From NCBI RefSeq assembly GCF_002875945.1, contig NZ_MCZK01000002.1, forward strand, positions 1 to 44,415: 44,415 nucleotides of DNA. Reading direction: 5' to 3'. Shown piece by piece: positions 33,079 through 41,267 of the stretch (positions are counted from its first letter, which is position 1; every line of letters begins with the position of its first letter). This stretch comes from Vibrio lentus (GTDB lineage: Bacteria > Pseudomonadota > Gammaproteobacteria > Enterobacterales > Vibrionaceae). Under the pieces are notes generated by a model. That model saw only the letters and a program-made list of their open reading frames with translations, did not search any database and was not told the origin of the DNA. The position numbers and the translations under genes are program-made.

Positions 33079-33090
33079 CGTAGCGCTACG
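33079..33090. repeat. Perfect palindrome CGTAGCGCTACG
   Basis: A 12-bp perfect palindrome flanked by TCGCG and GTTTTCGG. Short perfect palindromes next to T-rich DNA are common near nic sites and binding sites; the role is unproven. Confidence 0.6.
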
Positions 33091-33250
33091 GTTTTCGGCT
33101 TCTTTTGCTCTTAGATTAGAAATTAAAGTTTGAGGACGTTCAGGACGAGGGCTTTATTTTCTAATCCATTGAAAAAACGCAGTTTTTTTGATGATTATCC
33201 CTTTAGGGATAACCCTTTGAGTTTTCGTTCAGAAAACGATTTAAGGGAGC

Positions 33251-33328
33251 TTATGTGAAACCGTTATGTGAAACCGTTATGTGCAACACCTGTTTCACAA
33301 AGTGGTTTCACATAACGGTTTCACATAA
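33251..33328. repeat. 25-bp perfect inverted repeat built from 13-bp units
   Basis: 33251-33275 and 33304-33328 are exact reverse complements. Each arm holds two copies of TTATGTGAAACCG or its complement (33251-33263, 33264-33276; 33316-33328, and a shorter one at 33304-33315), with partial copies between (33277, 33291). The structure ends 22 bp before the coupling-protein start, so it could be an operator array or a regulatory hairpin. Confidence 0.85.
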
Positions 33329-33350
33329 TAACTAAAAAAGGAAAATTATT

Positions 33351-35378
33351 GTGCTAGATAGACTTGCCTATCATTTTTACGTTTTAGCGCTAGAGGTGCT
33401 CTCTACGCTGTATCTTTTTACTTACTCTTGGGCGGGAGTAATGAGCTTCTTCTCAGGGCTGATTCTCCCCATACTGCATTTTGATAAGCCTGAAAAAGAG
33501 CAAGATGACTCTCAACTTAGGCGGGGGCTATTGGTGTTCAGTGTCATCCTTTTTGTTTTTGGAACACTGTCTGAGTTCAGCGTACCTTGGCTCGTCAATA
33601 CCGTCCAAGAAATGGCGGGGATGTCACCACAATCTTTGTCATTTAAGTCTTGGCATTGGGCGGTGTATGTCACATTCGTGGTTGGTTTGGTGACTCATAT
33701 TATCCTTCGCAGACAACTCACCCCCATACTAAATCAGATCAAATTACACCTCACCAAAAAGTCAAAAGCAGTGCGTGAAGAGCGCACTGATGTGCGCCGA
33801 GTCAAAGACTTATTACCAAGCACAGTGAAGTATGACCCTGAAGACTACATCAACTTAAAGAAAGGCGTTTTTGTCGGTTTGGATGTCAACAAAAAAGCGC
33901 AATACCTGCCTTTAGAAGACATCCAAAAACAACACATGGACATTCTTGGAACGACAGGGGCGGGCAAAGGTGTAGCCTCCAGTTTGATCTTGTATCAACT
34001 GATACAAGCAGGGGAAGGGGTCTTTGTACTCGATCCAAAAAACGACGAGTGGGCGCCACACTTGTTACGCAAAGCGTGTGAAGATGCGGGTAAACCTTTC
34101 CACCTAATCAACCTCAATGAGCCGCAAGCACAACTGGACTTGCTCGCCAATGCAACACCCGAACAAATTGAAGAATTGTTAGTCGCTGGCTTTGGTTTTG
34201 CAGAGAAAGGAGACGTCGCTGACTTCTACCGAATCGACGACCGAAAGGCCGCAAGAAAATCCCCTCAAAAAGCCACAGAAGAAGAGCGAAAAACCTTCAA
34301 AGGGCTCTTTGAATCCAAACACGTACAGGGGTTGAAAGACACGGTAAAAGCGTTCTTTGGGAAAATGGAAGAGCTCTCAGAAGTGGCCTCCATCAACGCA
34401 CCTGAAGGTCTCAACATGCAATCTATTTTTGATGAAGGTGGGTGTTGCTATGTGATCGGCTCTCTGCGTAATGCGAAGATCATCATGGCGCAAAAAATGA
34501 TTTTGATACGCTTGTTTCAACTCGCGGAAATGCGTGACCGCGTGCAAGGCGCACCAAAACCCATTGCGATTTTTTTGGATGAATTGAAGTACCACATTTC
34601 CAAAGCAGCAATGGAAGGGTTGGGTGCCGCGCGAGACAAAGGCATCCACATGCTGCTCGCTCACCAGTCGGTTGCCGATTTGCGAGATTGCCCCGCAGAC
34701 CTTAATGGTGACGCCGTGGTGGGCGCCGTGGTTGAGAACACGAAATTGAAACTGGTGTACCGAATACAGGATCCCGAAACAGCAGAGTGGGTGGCCAAAA
34801 TGTCAGGCACCATTTTGGTAGATGACGAAACACGAAGCATCGAAACGGACGCCGCCCTTGCCGAAGTTGTGGAGACAAGACGCACTGTCAAACTCGCTGA
34901 ACGACACTTTGTTGATACCAACATGCTGCTCAATCTTCCGCCTTTTGTGAGTTACATCTTCACCACAACAGACACCCCGAAGCCTTCATTAATATCACCC
35001 ATCAAGGTGGATAAAGAGACATTGGAAAACTTTGAAGTAGCTCGCCAACGACAGAAGGCCGAAGAAAAGAAAAAACAAAAAACACTAGAAACTCAACCTC
35101 AAAAAACCACCGACACCTCCCTTTCAGAAAATCAAGAGGAGCCTCACGAGCCAGAAGAAAAAATTGAAAATCAGGAGATCGTGGCACCACAAGACAGCAC
35201 CAGTAACGATGAAGAAGAGGTAGGTTTTGAGGTTGCGGGGAATGAAGAAGAGCTCAAAGCAACACCACAAGAAACCACAGTGAACACCAATGACAACACC
35301 CCAAAAAACACAAAAACGCTATCAAAAAGTGCCTCTGACGCTGACCAAGAAGACAGACTCAGCGTACTAAACTTTTAA
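33351..35378 (+). CDS. Type IV coupling protein (VirD4/TraD/MobB family)
   Basis: 675 residues from GTG 33351 (AAGGAAAA upstream). Three hydrophobic segments near the N-terminus (about 10-45, 58-80 and 100-122). Walker A GTTGAGKGVASS near residue 200, where the GKG form is usual in VirD4. Walker B IFLDELKY near 406, and a TraD/TraG-type DNA-binding region around the Walker B. The C-terminal 130 residues are an acidic, low-complexity tail, likely for relaxosome contact. It joins the relaxase-DNA complex to the VirB channel. Confidence 0.9.
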   Translation: MLDRLAYHFYVLALEVLSTLYLFTYSWAGVMSFFSGLILPILHFDKPEKEQDDSQLRRGLLVFSVILFVFGTLSEFSVPWLVNTVQEMAGMSPQSLSFKSWHWAVYVTFVVGLVTHIILRRQLTPILNQIKLHLTKKSKAVREERTDVRRVKDLLPSTVKYDPEDYINLKKGVFVGLDVNKKAQYLPLEDIQKQHMDILGTTGAGKGVASSLILYQLIQAGEGVFVLDPKNDEWAPHLLRKACEDAGKPFHLINLNEPQAQLDLLANATPEQIEELLVAGFGFAEKGDVADFYRIDDRKAARKSPQKATEEERKTFKGLFESKHVQGLKDTVKAFFGKMEELSEVASINAPEGLNMQSIFDEGGCCYVIGSLRNAKIIMAQKMILIRLFQLAEMRDRVQGAPKPIAIFLDELKYHISKAAMEGLGAARDKGIHMLLAHQSVADLRDCPADLNGDAVVGAVVENTKLKLVYRIQDPETAEWVAKMSGTILVDDETRSIETDAALAEVVETRRTVKLAERHFVDTNMLLNLPPFVSYIFTTTDTPKPSLISPIKVDKETLENFEVARQRQKAEEKKKQKTLETQPQKTTDTSLSENQEEPHEPEEKIENQEIVAPQDSTSNDEEEVGFEVAGNEEELKATPQETTVNTNDNTPKNTKTLSKSASDADQEDRLSVLNF

Positions 35379-35389
35379 AGGAAATACAC

Positions 35390-35929
35390 ATGCACGAATT
35401 GCAATTCAAATCCCTTATTCGTTTATGGGACAAATCAATTGAACAATCATCAACACACAAATCGCTGGCTTATGATGGACAATTTGCCATTAAATCGCTG
35501 TTCTCTATTGAAGCATTTTCTACCAACCCCAAAGTCGCCAATCCCCTATTTTGCCGAGAGGCGCTTGGGATATTTTTAAACGACATTCGTCAAGTTCGTT
35601 CCCACATCACATCAATCCACAAACAACAAAAAACCTCATGGGGTGACATCACGCTCGTGCCTTTTAAAGCAGAGAAACATCGCCTTGCCATGACAATTAA
35701 TGATGGTCATCTCTGCCGCAGTACAGGGTTGTTATTGAAAACTTTTGACACAGCCAATGACTATCTTTTGGATTTGCATCGAGCACAACACAATGAAGAG
35801 CTGTCAGATGCCGAGTTCTTAGAAAGCAGAAATGCGCTACTCAAAACGATGTCGGATTTACTTCATAAGGTGGCGACCAAAAGCCGTATCTTTCATGTGG
35901 AACGAAAAAAACTAGAGACAAATTCATGA
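35390..35929 (+). CDS. Unknown protein between coupling protein and relaxase
   Basis: 179 residues, largely helical (FKSLIRLWDKSIEQSSTHKS; SIEAFSTNPKVANPLFCREA; TANDYLLDLHRAQHNEEL). AAAGGAAA precedes the ATG. It is 12 bp after the coupling protein and overlaps the relaxase start by 4 bp, so it is probably a relaxosome or coupling accessory protein. I recognise no family with certainty. Confidence 0.65.
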   Translation: MHELQFKSLIRLWDKSIEQSSTHKSLAYDGQFAIKSLFSIEAFSTNPKVANPLFCREALGIFLNDIRQVRSHITSIHKQQKTSWGDITLVPFKAEKHRLAMTINDGHLCRSTGLLLKTFDTANDYLLDLHRAQHNEELSDAEFLESRNALLKTMSDLLHKVATKSRIFHVERKKLETNS

Positions 35930-36657
35930 ACCACCTTCCTCACGTAAATGAAGCTAGGGTAAGAGCGAGAGAAAAAGAAATGATTGTTCTGCGCTTTCTT
36001 CATCAAGAAATATATACAGACTTTGAAAACATAAGAATGTTATTGCGCCTAACAAAAGGAACAATATCAAAGCTACTTAAAAGAATGGTCGGTAATAAAT
36101 TGCTTGAGAAGCACACTCTTACTCTTGATACCGGTGACGTGTCGCTTTGGGGGATCACTGATGAGGGCATTCATGCTGTAGGGGATAATGATCACGCTCC
36201 ATTACATTGCTTTTATCCTAGTCGCATAAGCTTAGTGACTCTCAATCATACTCTGATGAATCAGCGGGTTTATATTGCACTTAAACACCTTAACTGGACA
36301 GAATGGATTAACGCCGACCGCAAAGTATTTAAACAGCAATTTCCAGTACCACATCGTCCTGATGCAATTGTTCGCACCCCCAAAGGGACTATCACAGCGA
36401 TTGAAACCGAGCTCACACTCAAAACGCCACTTCGCTATCGAGCAATCATGAAAAGCCATATTCAAGCCAAAGAGAAAGGCTTTTGGAAACATGTGATTTA
36501 TGTAGTTCGAGATGAAGAGTACAAAAAAATGCTGAAACGACGATTCGATCATATTGAGTACATTCAATTTGATGAATCGCGTCACCCATTTGAAAAGTAT
36601 CGAAAAATGGTGTCGATTTTCACTTTAGACGAAGTCAGCAAACTGACTCAGAGCTGA
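35926..36657 (+). CDS. mobC: MOBC-type relaxase (CloDF13 MobC-like, Replic_Relax)
   Basis: 243 residues, the same length I recall for CloDF13 MobC. Residues about 15-85 are a winged helix (DFENIRMLLRLTKGTISKLL). The second half has a PD-(D/E)xK-like core: HRPDAIV (D146), then AIETELTLKTPLRYRA with E160, E162 and K166. MOBC enzymes nick oriT without a classical His-triad and tyrosine. It sits directly after the coupling protein. The winged helix could also bind oriT. Confidence 0.75.
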   Translation: MNHLPHVNEARVRAREKEMIVLRFLHQEIYTDFENIRMLLRLTKGTISKLLKRMVGNKLLEKHTLTLDTGDVSLWGITDEGIHAVGDNDHAPLHCFYPSRISLVTLNHTLMNQRVYIALKHLNWTEWINADRKVFKQQFPVPHRPDAIVRTPKGTITAIETELTLKTPLRYRAIMKSHIQAKEKGFWKHVIYVVRDEEYKKMLKRRFDHIEYIQFDESRHPFEKYRKMVSIFTLDEVSKLTQS

Positions 36658-36664
36658 TCGCCCA

Positions 36665-36889
36665 TCAAGCATAGATAGGTGGATGCTCTTCTATCTCAAC
36701 GTAAATATCGGATAAGCGCTCTTGCTTTTTCTTGACCACTTTCTTTCTCCGTACAGGCAAGTCCGGTGAGGAAAGTTCGTGTGCAATAGCCACTTCATGC
36801 TCATGCGCTTCCTCAAGAAAATGAGCGCTGCTCATCGCTTGCTTTCTCAAACAATTAATTTCGTCCAGCCGTGCTTTCAATGAATCCAT
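36665..36889 (-). CDS. Small unknown charged protein
   Basis: 74 residues from ATG 36889 (GAGGTGG upstream; the frame also opens with GTG 36895). Two helical parts (DSLKARLDEINCLRKQAMSS, HEHEVAIAHEL), then a basic stretch VRRKKVVKKKQERL and an acidic end. Convergent with the relaxase gene, 7 bp away. Unknown. Confidence 0.5.
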   Translation of the reverse strand: MDSLKARLDEINCLRKQAMSSAHFLEEAHEHEVAIAHELSSPDLPVRRKKVVKKKQERLSDIYVEIEEHPPIYA

Positions 36890-36993
36890 AACCACCTCTT
36901 CATATCGCCACTTTCTTTAAATATAGATGGCTTTAGTTACCGTGGCAAAGTTTGGCTGAACACCCAAAACCCTCCATAATAAGGACACAAATC

Positions 36994-39213
36994 ATGCGCG
37001 TATTCATCGCAGAAAAACCGTAACTCGCTACCGCTATTTTTAAAGGGTTAGGAGGCAATCCAGCCACTGATAAGAAAGTCGGTTATTACGAAAAGGGCGG
37101 TGACATTGTCACTTGGTGTTTTGGTCACTTGTTATCTCTTAAAGATCCCGAAGACTATGACGCCAGTCTCAAGCGCTGGACGCTAGACAGCCTGCCAATC
37201 CAAACTCGATTTCCTCCCCAATACAAACCTCGTCCAGACTCAAAAAAACAACTCGATACGGTGATTGGTTTCATCAAGAAAGCCGACAGAATCGTTCACG
37301 CGGGCGACCCCGACCCAGAAGGGTGTTTATTGATTGATGAAATTCTCGACCATGTAGGGAATACAAAGCCCGTAGAGCGCCTGTTAATCGCAGACTTAAA
37401 TGACAAGCCGGTCAAGAAAGCATTAGCCAACATGCAGCCTAACGCCAACTTTCGCCCTCAGACCAACAAAGCTTTGGCTCGTTCGATTGCCGACCAATCG
37501 TTTGGTTATAACTTAACGCGCTCTTATACCTTAAAGGCACGAGAAAAAGGGTTTGATAACGTCTTAAATATCGGACGCGTGATCAGCTCTTTAATCGGCA
37601 TGGTCAACCAGCGCACTTTGGCCAACCAAAACCACACCATGAGTCATTACTACGAGTTTTGGGGGACATTTAACATTGAAGGGCGCCAAATCAAAGGCAA
37701 ACTTCAAGCCGACGACAATCTAGCCTCTGATGAAAAAGGGCGATTGACTGATAAGGAGCAACTGGAAGTCATCAAAGAGGCGGAATTAGGTGAGTTAGGC
37801 ACCATTCAGAGCGTCGAAACCAAAGAAGAAAAGCGCCAACCGCCTATGCCTTTTAACTTGTCGAAGCTGCAAATTACTGCTTCCAAAAAATGGGGCTACA
37901 AACCGAAAGAAACGCTCGATATCGTTCAAAAGCTGTATGAAACCCATAAGCTCTTGACGTATCCGCGAAGTGATAGCCAATACCTATCAGATGCGCACCT
38001 TGAAAACGCGCCAGACATTCTCAGCGCCATCAAGAAAACCCTACCAAGCCTTGCGAGTGATATTGAGCAAACTCAACCCACTTCCACACACAAGGCGTTT
38101 GATGCGTCCAAAATTGAAGCGCACCACGCCATCGTACCGACAGAGAAGAGCGGGGAAGGCATCAATCTGACGGATAAAGAGAAGAACATTTACGAATTGG
38201 TCTCTAAACACTTTGTTGGGCTGTTTTTCCCTGAATCGGTGCGAGAAAAAACCACGGTCAACGTCACCTGTTGCTTAGACCGCATCTATCGAGCAACGCA
38301 AACCTCACTACTGACGCAAGGATGGGAGCGATTATTTAAAGGCGAGGGGAATAGTGACCATAAGAACGAAAGTGTCGGAGATTTAAGCTCACTCGCTCAA
38401 GGGCAGCAAGGGGCTTGTGAGCACACGGAACTGGTCACGAAAGAAACCCAGCCACCGAAATACTTTGATGATGCGAGCTTACTCAAAGCCATGACCGAAG
38501 CGGCGAAATTTGTTCAAGACCCAGCGTTACGAAAGCAGCTTGAGGCCAAAGACAAAAACACCAAAGGTGAGAACGGCTCCATTGGTACCGAAGCCACACG
38601 AAGTGGCCACATCGAAAAACTAGGTAGCCTCAAACACCTTATCAGCGTCGGCAAAGAAAAGGGGTATAAGAACCCCGTTTACAAAACCACTGAAGCAGGG
38701 CAAGAGTTTTGCGCTTTATTACCCCCAGAAATCATCATGCCGGACATTTCTGCCATTTGGGAAGGAGACCTAGACAAAATAGGTAAAGGGCAACACAGCG
38801 TCGCAGAGTTCGTTAAGCGAGTCGATAGCTACATTCAGGAGCGCGTCGAGCACGTCAAAGTGGAAGGGGTACCTTTAACGATGAAAGGCAGCATCACCTG
38901 TCCAAGCTGCAATACGGGGCTTTTACTGAAAAGAAAGGGGAAAAATGGCGCATTTCATGCCTGTAACCGCTATCCTGATTGCAAAACCACATTCCCTGAT
39001 GATAATGGGAAGCCTAATTTAACCCCGAAACCTAAAGCCCCTCAACCGAAGGCCAGCAGCACAGAGTGCTGCCCAGAATGCAACAAAGGATTAATTCGTC
39101 GAGCCGGTAAGCGAGAAGGGTCATTTTGGTGGGGGTGCAGTGGATTCCCAACGTGTAAAGTGCGATTCTTTGATAAGGATGGGAAACCAGACCGAGACAA
39201 AGGCGCCCTATAA
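36994..39213 (+). pseudogene. topB: Topoisomerase III (TopB/TraE-type) with stop at codon 10
   Basis: ATG 36994 with AAGGACA upstream opens MRVFIAEKP and then TAA (37021-37023) where other TopB proteins have Ser (EKPSLA); one base change from TCA gives this. After the stop the same frame runs to 39213. It contains the acidic triad HAGDPDPEG (D105, D107, E109), the active tyrosine in TYPRSD (Y323), HHAIVPTEKS and two C-terminal zinc ribbons (CPSC...C and CPEC...C). The usual GRVQTP motif reads GRVISS. A restart at 37129 would lose the catalytic EKPS segment, so the product would be inactive unless the stop is read through or is a sequencing error. Confidence 0.8.
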
Positions 39214-39238
39214 TTTCATTATTTAAAGAGGCTTTGAT

Positions 39239-39742
39239 ATGGCAGTCTATAATCTACGTTACTTTGATAAAGACAATGAACTTATCAAAGCCGAAACCGT
39301 GTACATGCGCTCATTAGGAAACGCAAGAAAAAGTGCAACCGTCAACGCCACTCCACTCACCTATAAAATCGTCATAGGGGACATTGTCGATAAGCCTTTA
39401 ACGTTTCGATACGCCATGGGTAAGTGGGATGAAGAGTTGCAATACCAAAGAAAAAAAGGACAAGAAATGAACAAGAAAGACCTTGTAAATCACATTGCAA
39501 AGCAAGTGGACATCAATAAAGAGCAAGCAACATCCGCACTTAATGCGATCGTAGAAGGCATCACAACGACACTGGCTGATGGTGACGACGTGACTTTAGT
39601 TGGTTTTGGAACCTTCAAAATCACGCACCGTGCAGCGCGTGAAGGTCGTAACCCGAAAACTGGCGAAGTGATTCAGATTGCAGCATCGAAAAACCCAACA
39701 TTTAAGGCTGGAAAAGAGTTAAAAGCACTCTGTAACGCATAA
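39239..39742 (+). CDS. hup: HU protein with N-terminal extension; internal HU start
   Basis: The 167-codon frame has two parts. Residues 1-76 (MAVYNLRYFDKDNELIKAET and a beta-rich remainder with RYAMGKWDEEL) have no recognised family. Residues 77-167 are a complete HU-beta-type protein (MNKKDLVNHIAKQVDINKEQ; GFGTFKITHRAAREGRNPKT). The HU part has its own ATG 39467 with AAGGA 6 bases upstream. It could be made both as fusion and as free HU, or the frame continuity is an accident of two tightly linked genes without a stop. It follows topB and ends in a strong terminator. Confidence 0.85.
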   Translation: MAVYNLRYFDKDNELIKAETVYMRSLGNARKSATVNATPLTYKIVIGDIVDKPLTFRYAMGKWDEELQYQRKKGQEMNKKDLVNHIAKQVDINKEQATSALNAIVEGITTTLADGDDVTLVGFGTFKITHRAAREGRNPKTGEVIQIAASKNPTFKAGKELKALCNA

Positions 39743-39755
39743 TGGCAACGGCAAG

Positions 39756-39780
39756 AAAGCCAGCTTAAAGCTGGCTTTTC
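39756..39780. terminator. Terminator between hup and parMR, convergent
   Basis: AAAGCCAGC, loop TTAA, GCTGGCTTT: near-perfect stem with A and T flanks. It lies between the stop of HU on the plus strand and the stop of ParR on the minus strand, so it can serve both. Confidence 0.85.
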
Positions 39781-39796
39781 ACTATATAGATAAAGA

Positions 39797-40048
39797 TCAG
39801 CCCATTAGTGAATCAAATCCTGTCGGGGTGCTTTTAACCTCATCCTGCTGAGTATCAAGCTCTGCCTCTTCTGAATTTTGATCGAATAAATATAGAAGAT
39901 AAGCCCCCTCTTTAGGATCTTTATTCATCAATTGATAACCAATTTTAGCTAACCGTACTAGCTCCTTACTTGATGATAATCTAGAATCTTCAAGTGCTTT
40001 TGATAACTTGGGTTCTTTAGTTAAGTAGACTTGAACTTTATTTGTCAT
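39797..40048 (-). CDS. parR: ParR-like partition adaptor
   Basis: 83 residues from ATG 40048 (GGTGA upstream; ATG 40054 is also possible), overlapping the ParM stop. The N-terminus NKVQVYLTKEPKLSKALEDS is a strand plus helix as in ribbon-helix-helix ParR proteins, which bind parC repeats and cap ParM filaments. The C-terminus is acidic. It is assigned mainly by position after parM. Confidence 0.65.
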   Translation of the reverse strand: MTNKVQVYLTKEPKLSKALEDSRLSSSKELVRLAKIGYQLMNKDPKEGAYLLYLFDQNSEEAELDTQQDEVKSTPTGFDSLMG

Positions 40049-40961
40049 TTTCATTCACCATATTTGCGATTGACTCAACCAAAGCAAACTCTTTCGATGT
40101 GCACATTTCCACCTGAAAGCCTTTCACTTTCAATTCCTTAAACAGCAGATCACATGCCCCACCTAAAACAATAATCTTAGATACTTCTTTTTCTCTATCC
40201 CCAAGAAATGTACAGATAGCATTAACTGATTTATTGATTACTTCTTTTGTTACAGCATCACGATCAATGGTAATTTCTCCTCGACGAGCCTTCCCTGTTT
40301 CTAGAAGTCGAAATACAACAGAATCGCTTAAATTTTTATTACCTATAAAATCTCGAACATTAGAGAAAGCATCAAACATACCGATATTTGACGTATCAGC
40401 CTTCACAATTTTTGTGGCTTCACCTTCTAATAAGCATAGATCAAGCGTTGTTCCGCCTAAGTCAGCGACAAGTGTCAACTCATCTTCTTCAACATTTCCC
40501 ACAACGAACGGCTTTGCTGCTGGAATACCTTCAGGCAGAACAGTTACACTTTTTATTGTGACTGCACTCCCATCTTCCCTTTCCACTTTTTGCATAAACT
40601 TTTGCTTAACGAGCTCAATTTGCTCTACGTCTTTACGTCCATTTTTAAAAAACATCGATACGGGTAAGGTTGTAAATATATCAAACTCATCCGAGTCTAA
40701 CTCAAGGCTGTGAATAGCAAAATGAATCGCAGACAAACAATGGTTTGACGTCTGATACTGAATATTATTTGTAGGAGCGGTCTTAGCCGTATTAAAGAAT
40801 GTAAACTGCTCACCTTCTTGCGTGATAAATGTATCTTGATCATCCTCACCGTAACCAATCCCAAACTCACATCGATTATGTGTTTTTTTTAAAATTAGCT
40901 CACCATCTTTAAAAAATGCTGATTTTGTTGAAGTAGAGCCATTATCAATAAACAATTTCAT
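40038..40961 (-). CDS. parM: ParM/StbA actin-like partition ATPase
   Basis: 307 residues from ATG 40961; an ATG at 40979 lacks a ribosome site. The actin-type motifs are clear: FIDNGSTSTK (phosphate 1), VADLGGTTLDLCLL (phosphate 2) and IIVLGGACDLL (adenosine). CLSAIHFAIHSLELDSDEFD and TTLPVSMFF match R1 ParM as I recall it. It polymerises to push plasmid copies apart. Confidence 0.9.
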   Translation of the reverse strand: MKLFIDNGSTSTKSAFFKDGELILKKTHNRCEFGIGYGEDDQDTFITQEGEQFTFFNTAKTAPTNNIQYQTSNHCLSAIHFAIHSLELDSDEFDIFTTLPVSMFFKNGRKDVEQIELVKQKFMQKVEREDGSAVTIKSVTVLPEGIPAAKPFVVGNVEEDELTLVADLGGTTLDLCLLEGEATKIVKADTSNIGMFDAFSNVRDFIGNKNLSDSVVFRLLETGKARRGEITIDRDAVTKEVINKSVNAICTFLGDREKEVSKIIVLGGACDLLFKELKVKGFQVEMCTSKEFALVESIANMVNENDK

Positions 40962-40997
40962 GTCACAATCCAAATACAAAAGAAAACAATGAGATTC

Positions 40998-41026
40998 AAT
41001 CTAACAACTAAACAATCTAAAATCAA
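40998..41026 (-). promoter_or_regulatory. Candidate parMR promoter
   Basis: On the minus strand TTGATT (41021-41026), 17-bp spacer, TAGATT (40998-41003). Start near 40990, about 30 bp before the parM ATG. It lies immediately beside the iteron-like block. Confidence 0.45.
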
Positions 41027-41110
41027 CACAAATAACACACCAAACAAACACCAAACGACACCTAACACACCAACAAAAGACACCTAAAAACCACAAATAA
41101 AACCAAATAG
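41027..41110 (-). repeat. Iteron-like repeats, candidate parC centromere
   Basis: The minus strand has recurring TTAGGTGTC and TTTGGTGT/TTGGTGTG units with about 10-11 bp spacing (TTAGGTGTC twice, TTTGGTGT twice, TTGGTGTG twice). R1 parC is likewise an array of 11-bp direct repeats around the parM promoter, bound by ParR. On the plus strand this appears as an A/C-rich tract. Confidence 0.6.
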
Positions 41111-41203
41111 AAAACAACAAAACCCTAATTGAACTTAAAATACATCCAAAAAAAACCTAATAACCAGCAAAGGGATACAAATTGACACTAAAATAGCACG
41201 TAC

Positions 41204-41231
41204 AAAAAACCCGATAACATAAGCTATCGGG
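41204..41231 (-). terminator. Terminator after ardC
   Basis: On the minus strand CCCGATA, 8-base loop, TATCGGG, then TTTTTT. It lies 37 bp after the ardC stop. Confidence 0.85.
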
Positions 41232-41267
41232 CAGTTAGTGAAAAAATGGATTTCGTGTTGTTTGTAT

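Larger units (their letters stand above)
32372..33350. other. Long noncoding region, candidate oriT
   Basis: Nearly 1 kb without a credible gene, between hns and the coupling-protein gene. It contains many inverted repeats (32452-32472, 32491-32560, 32917-32939, 32945-32958, 33079-33090, 33251-33328) and a GC-rich centre (about 32630-33000). The relaxase and coupling protein lie just downstream, as in MOBC plasmids. Spurious frames here (for example 32629-32871 and 32679-32984) have no ribosome site or protein-like composition. An oriV role is also possible. Confidence 0.6.

Noticed and set aside
41181..41186. TTGACA as a plus-strand promoter
   Set aside because: No suitable -10 at the right distance and no plus-strand gene follows.
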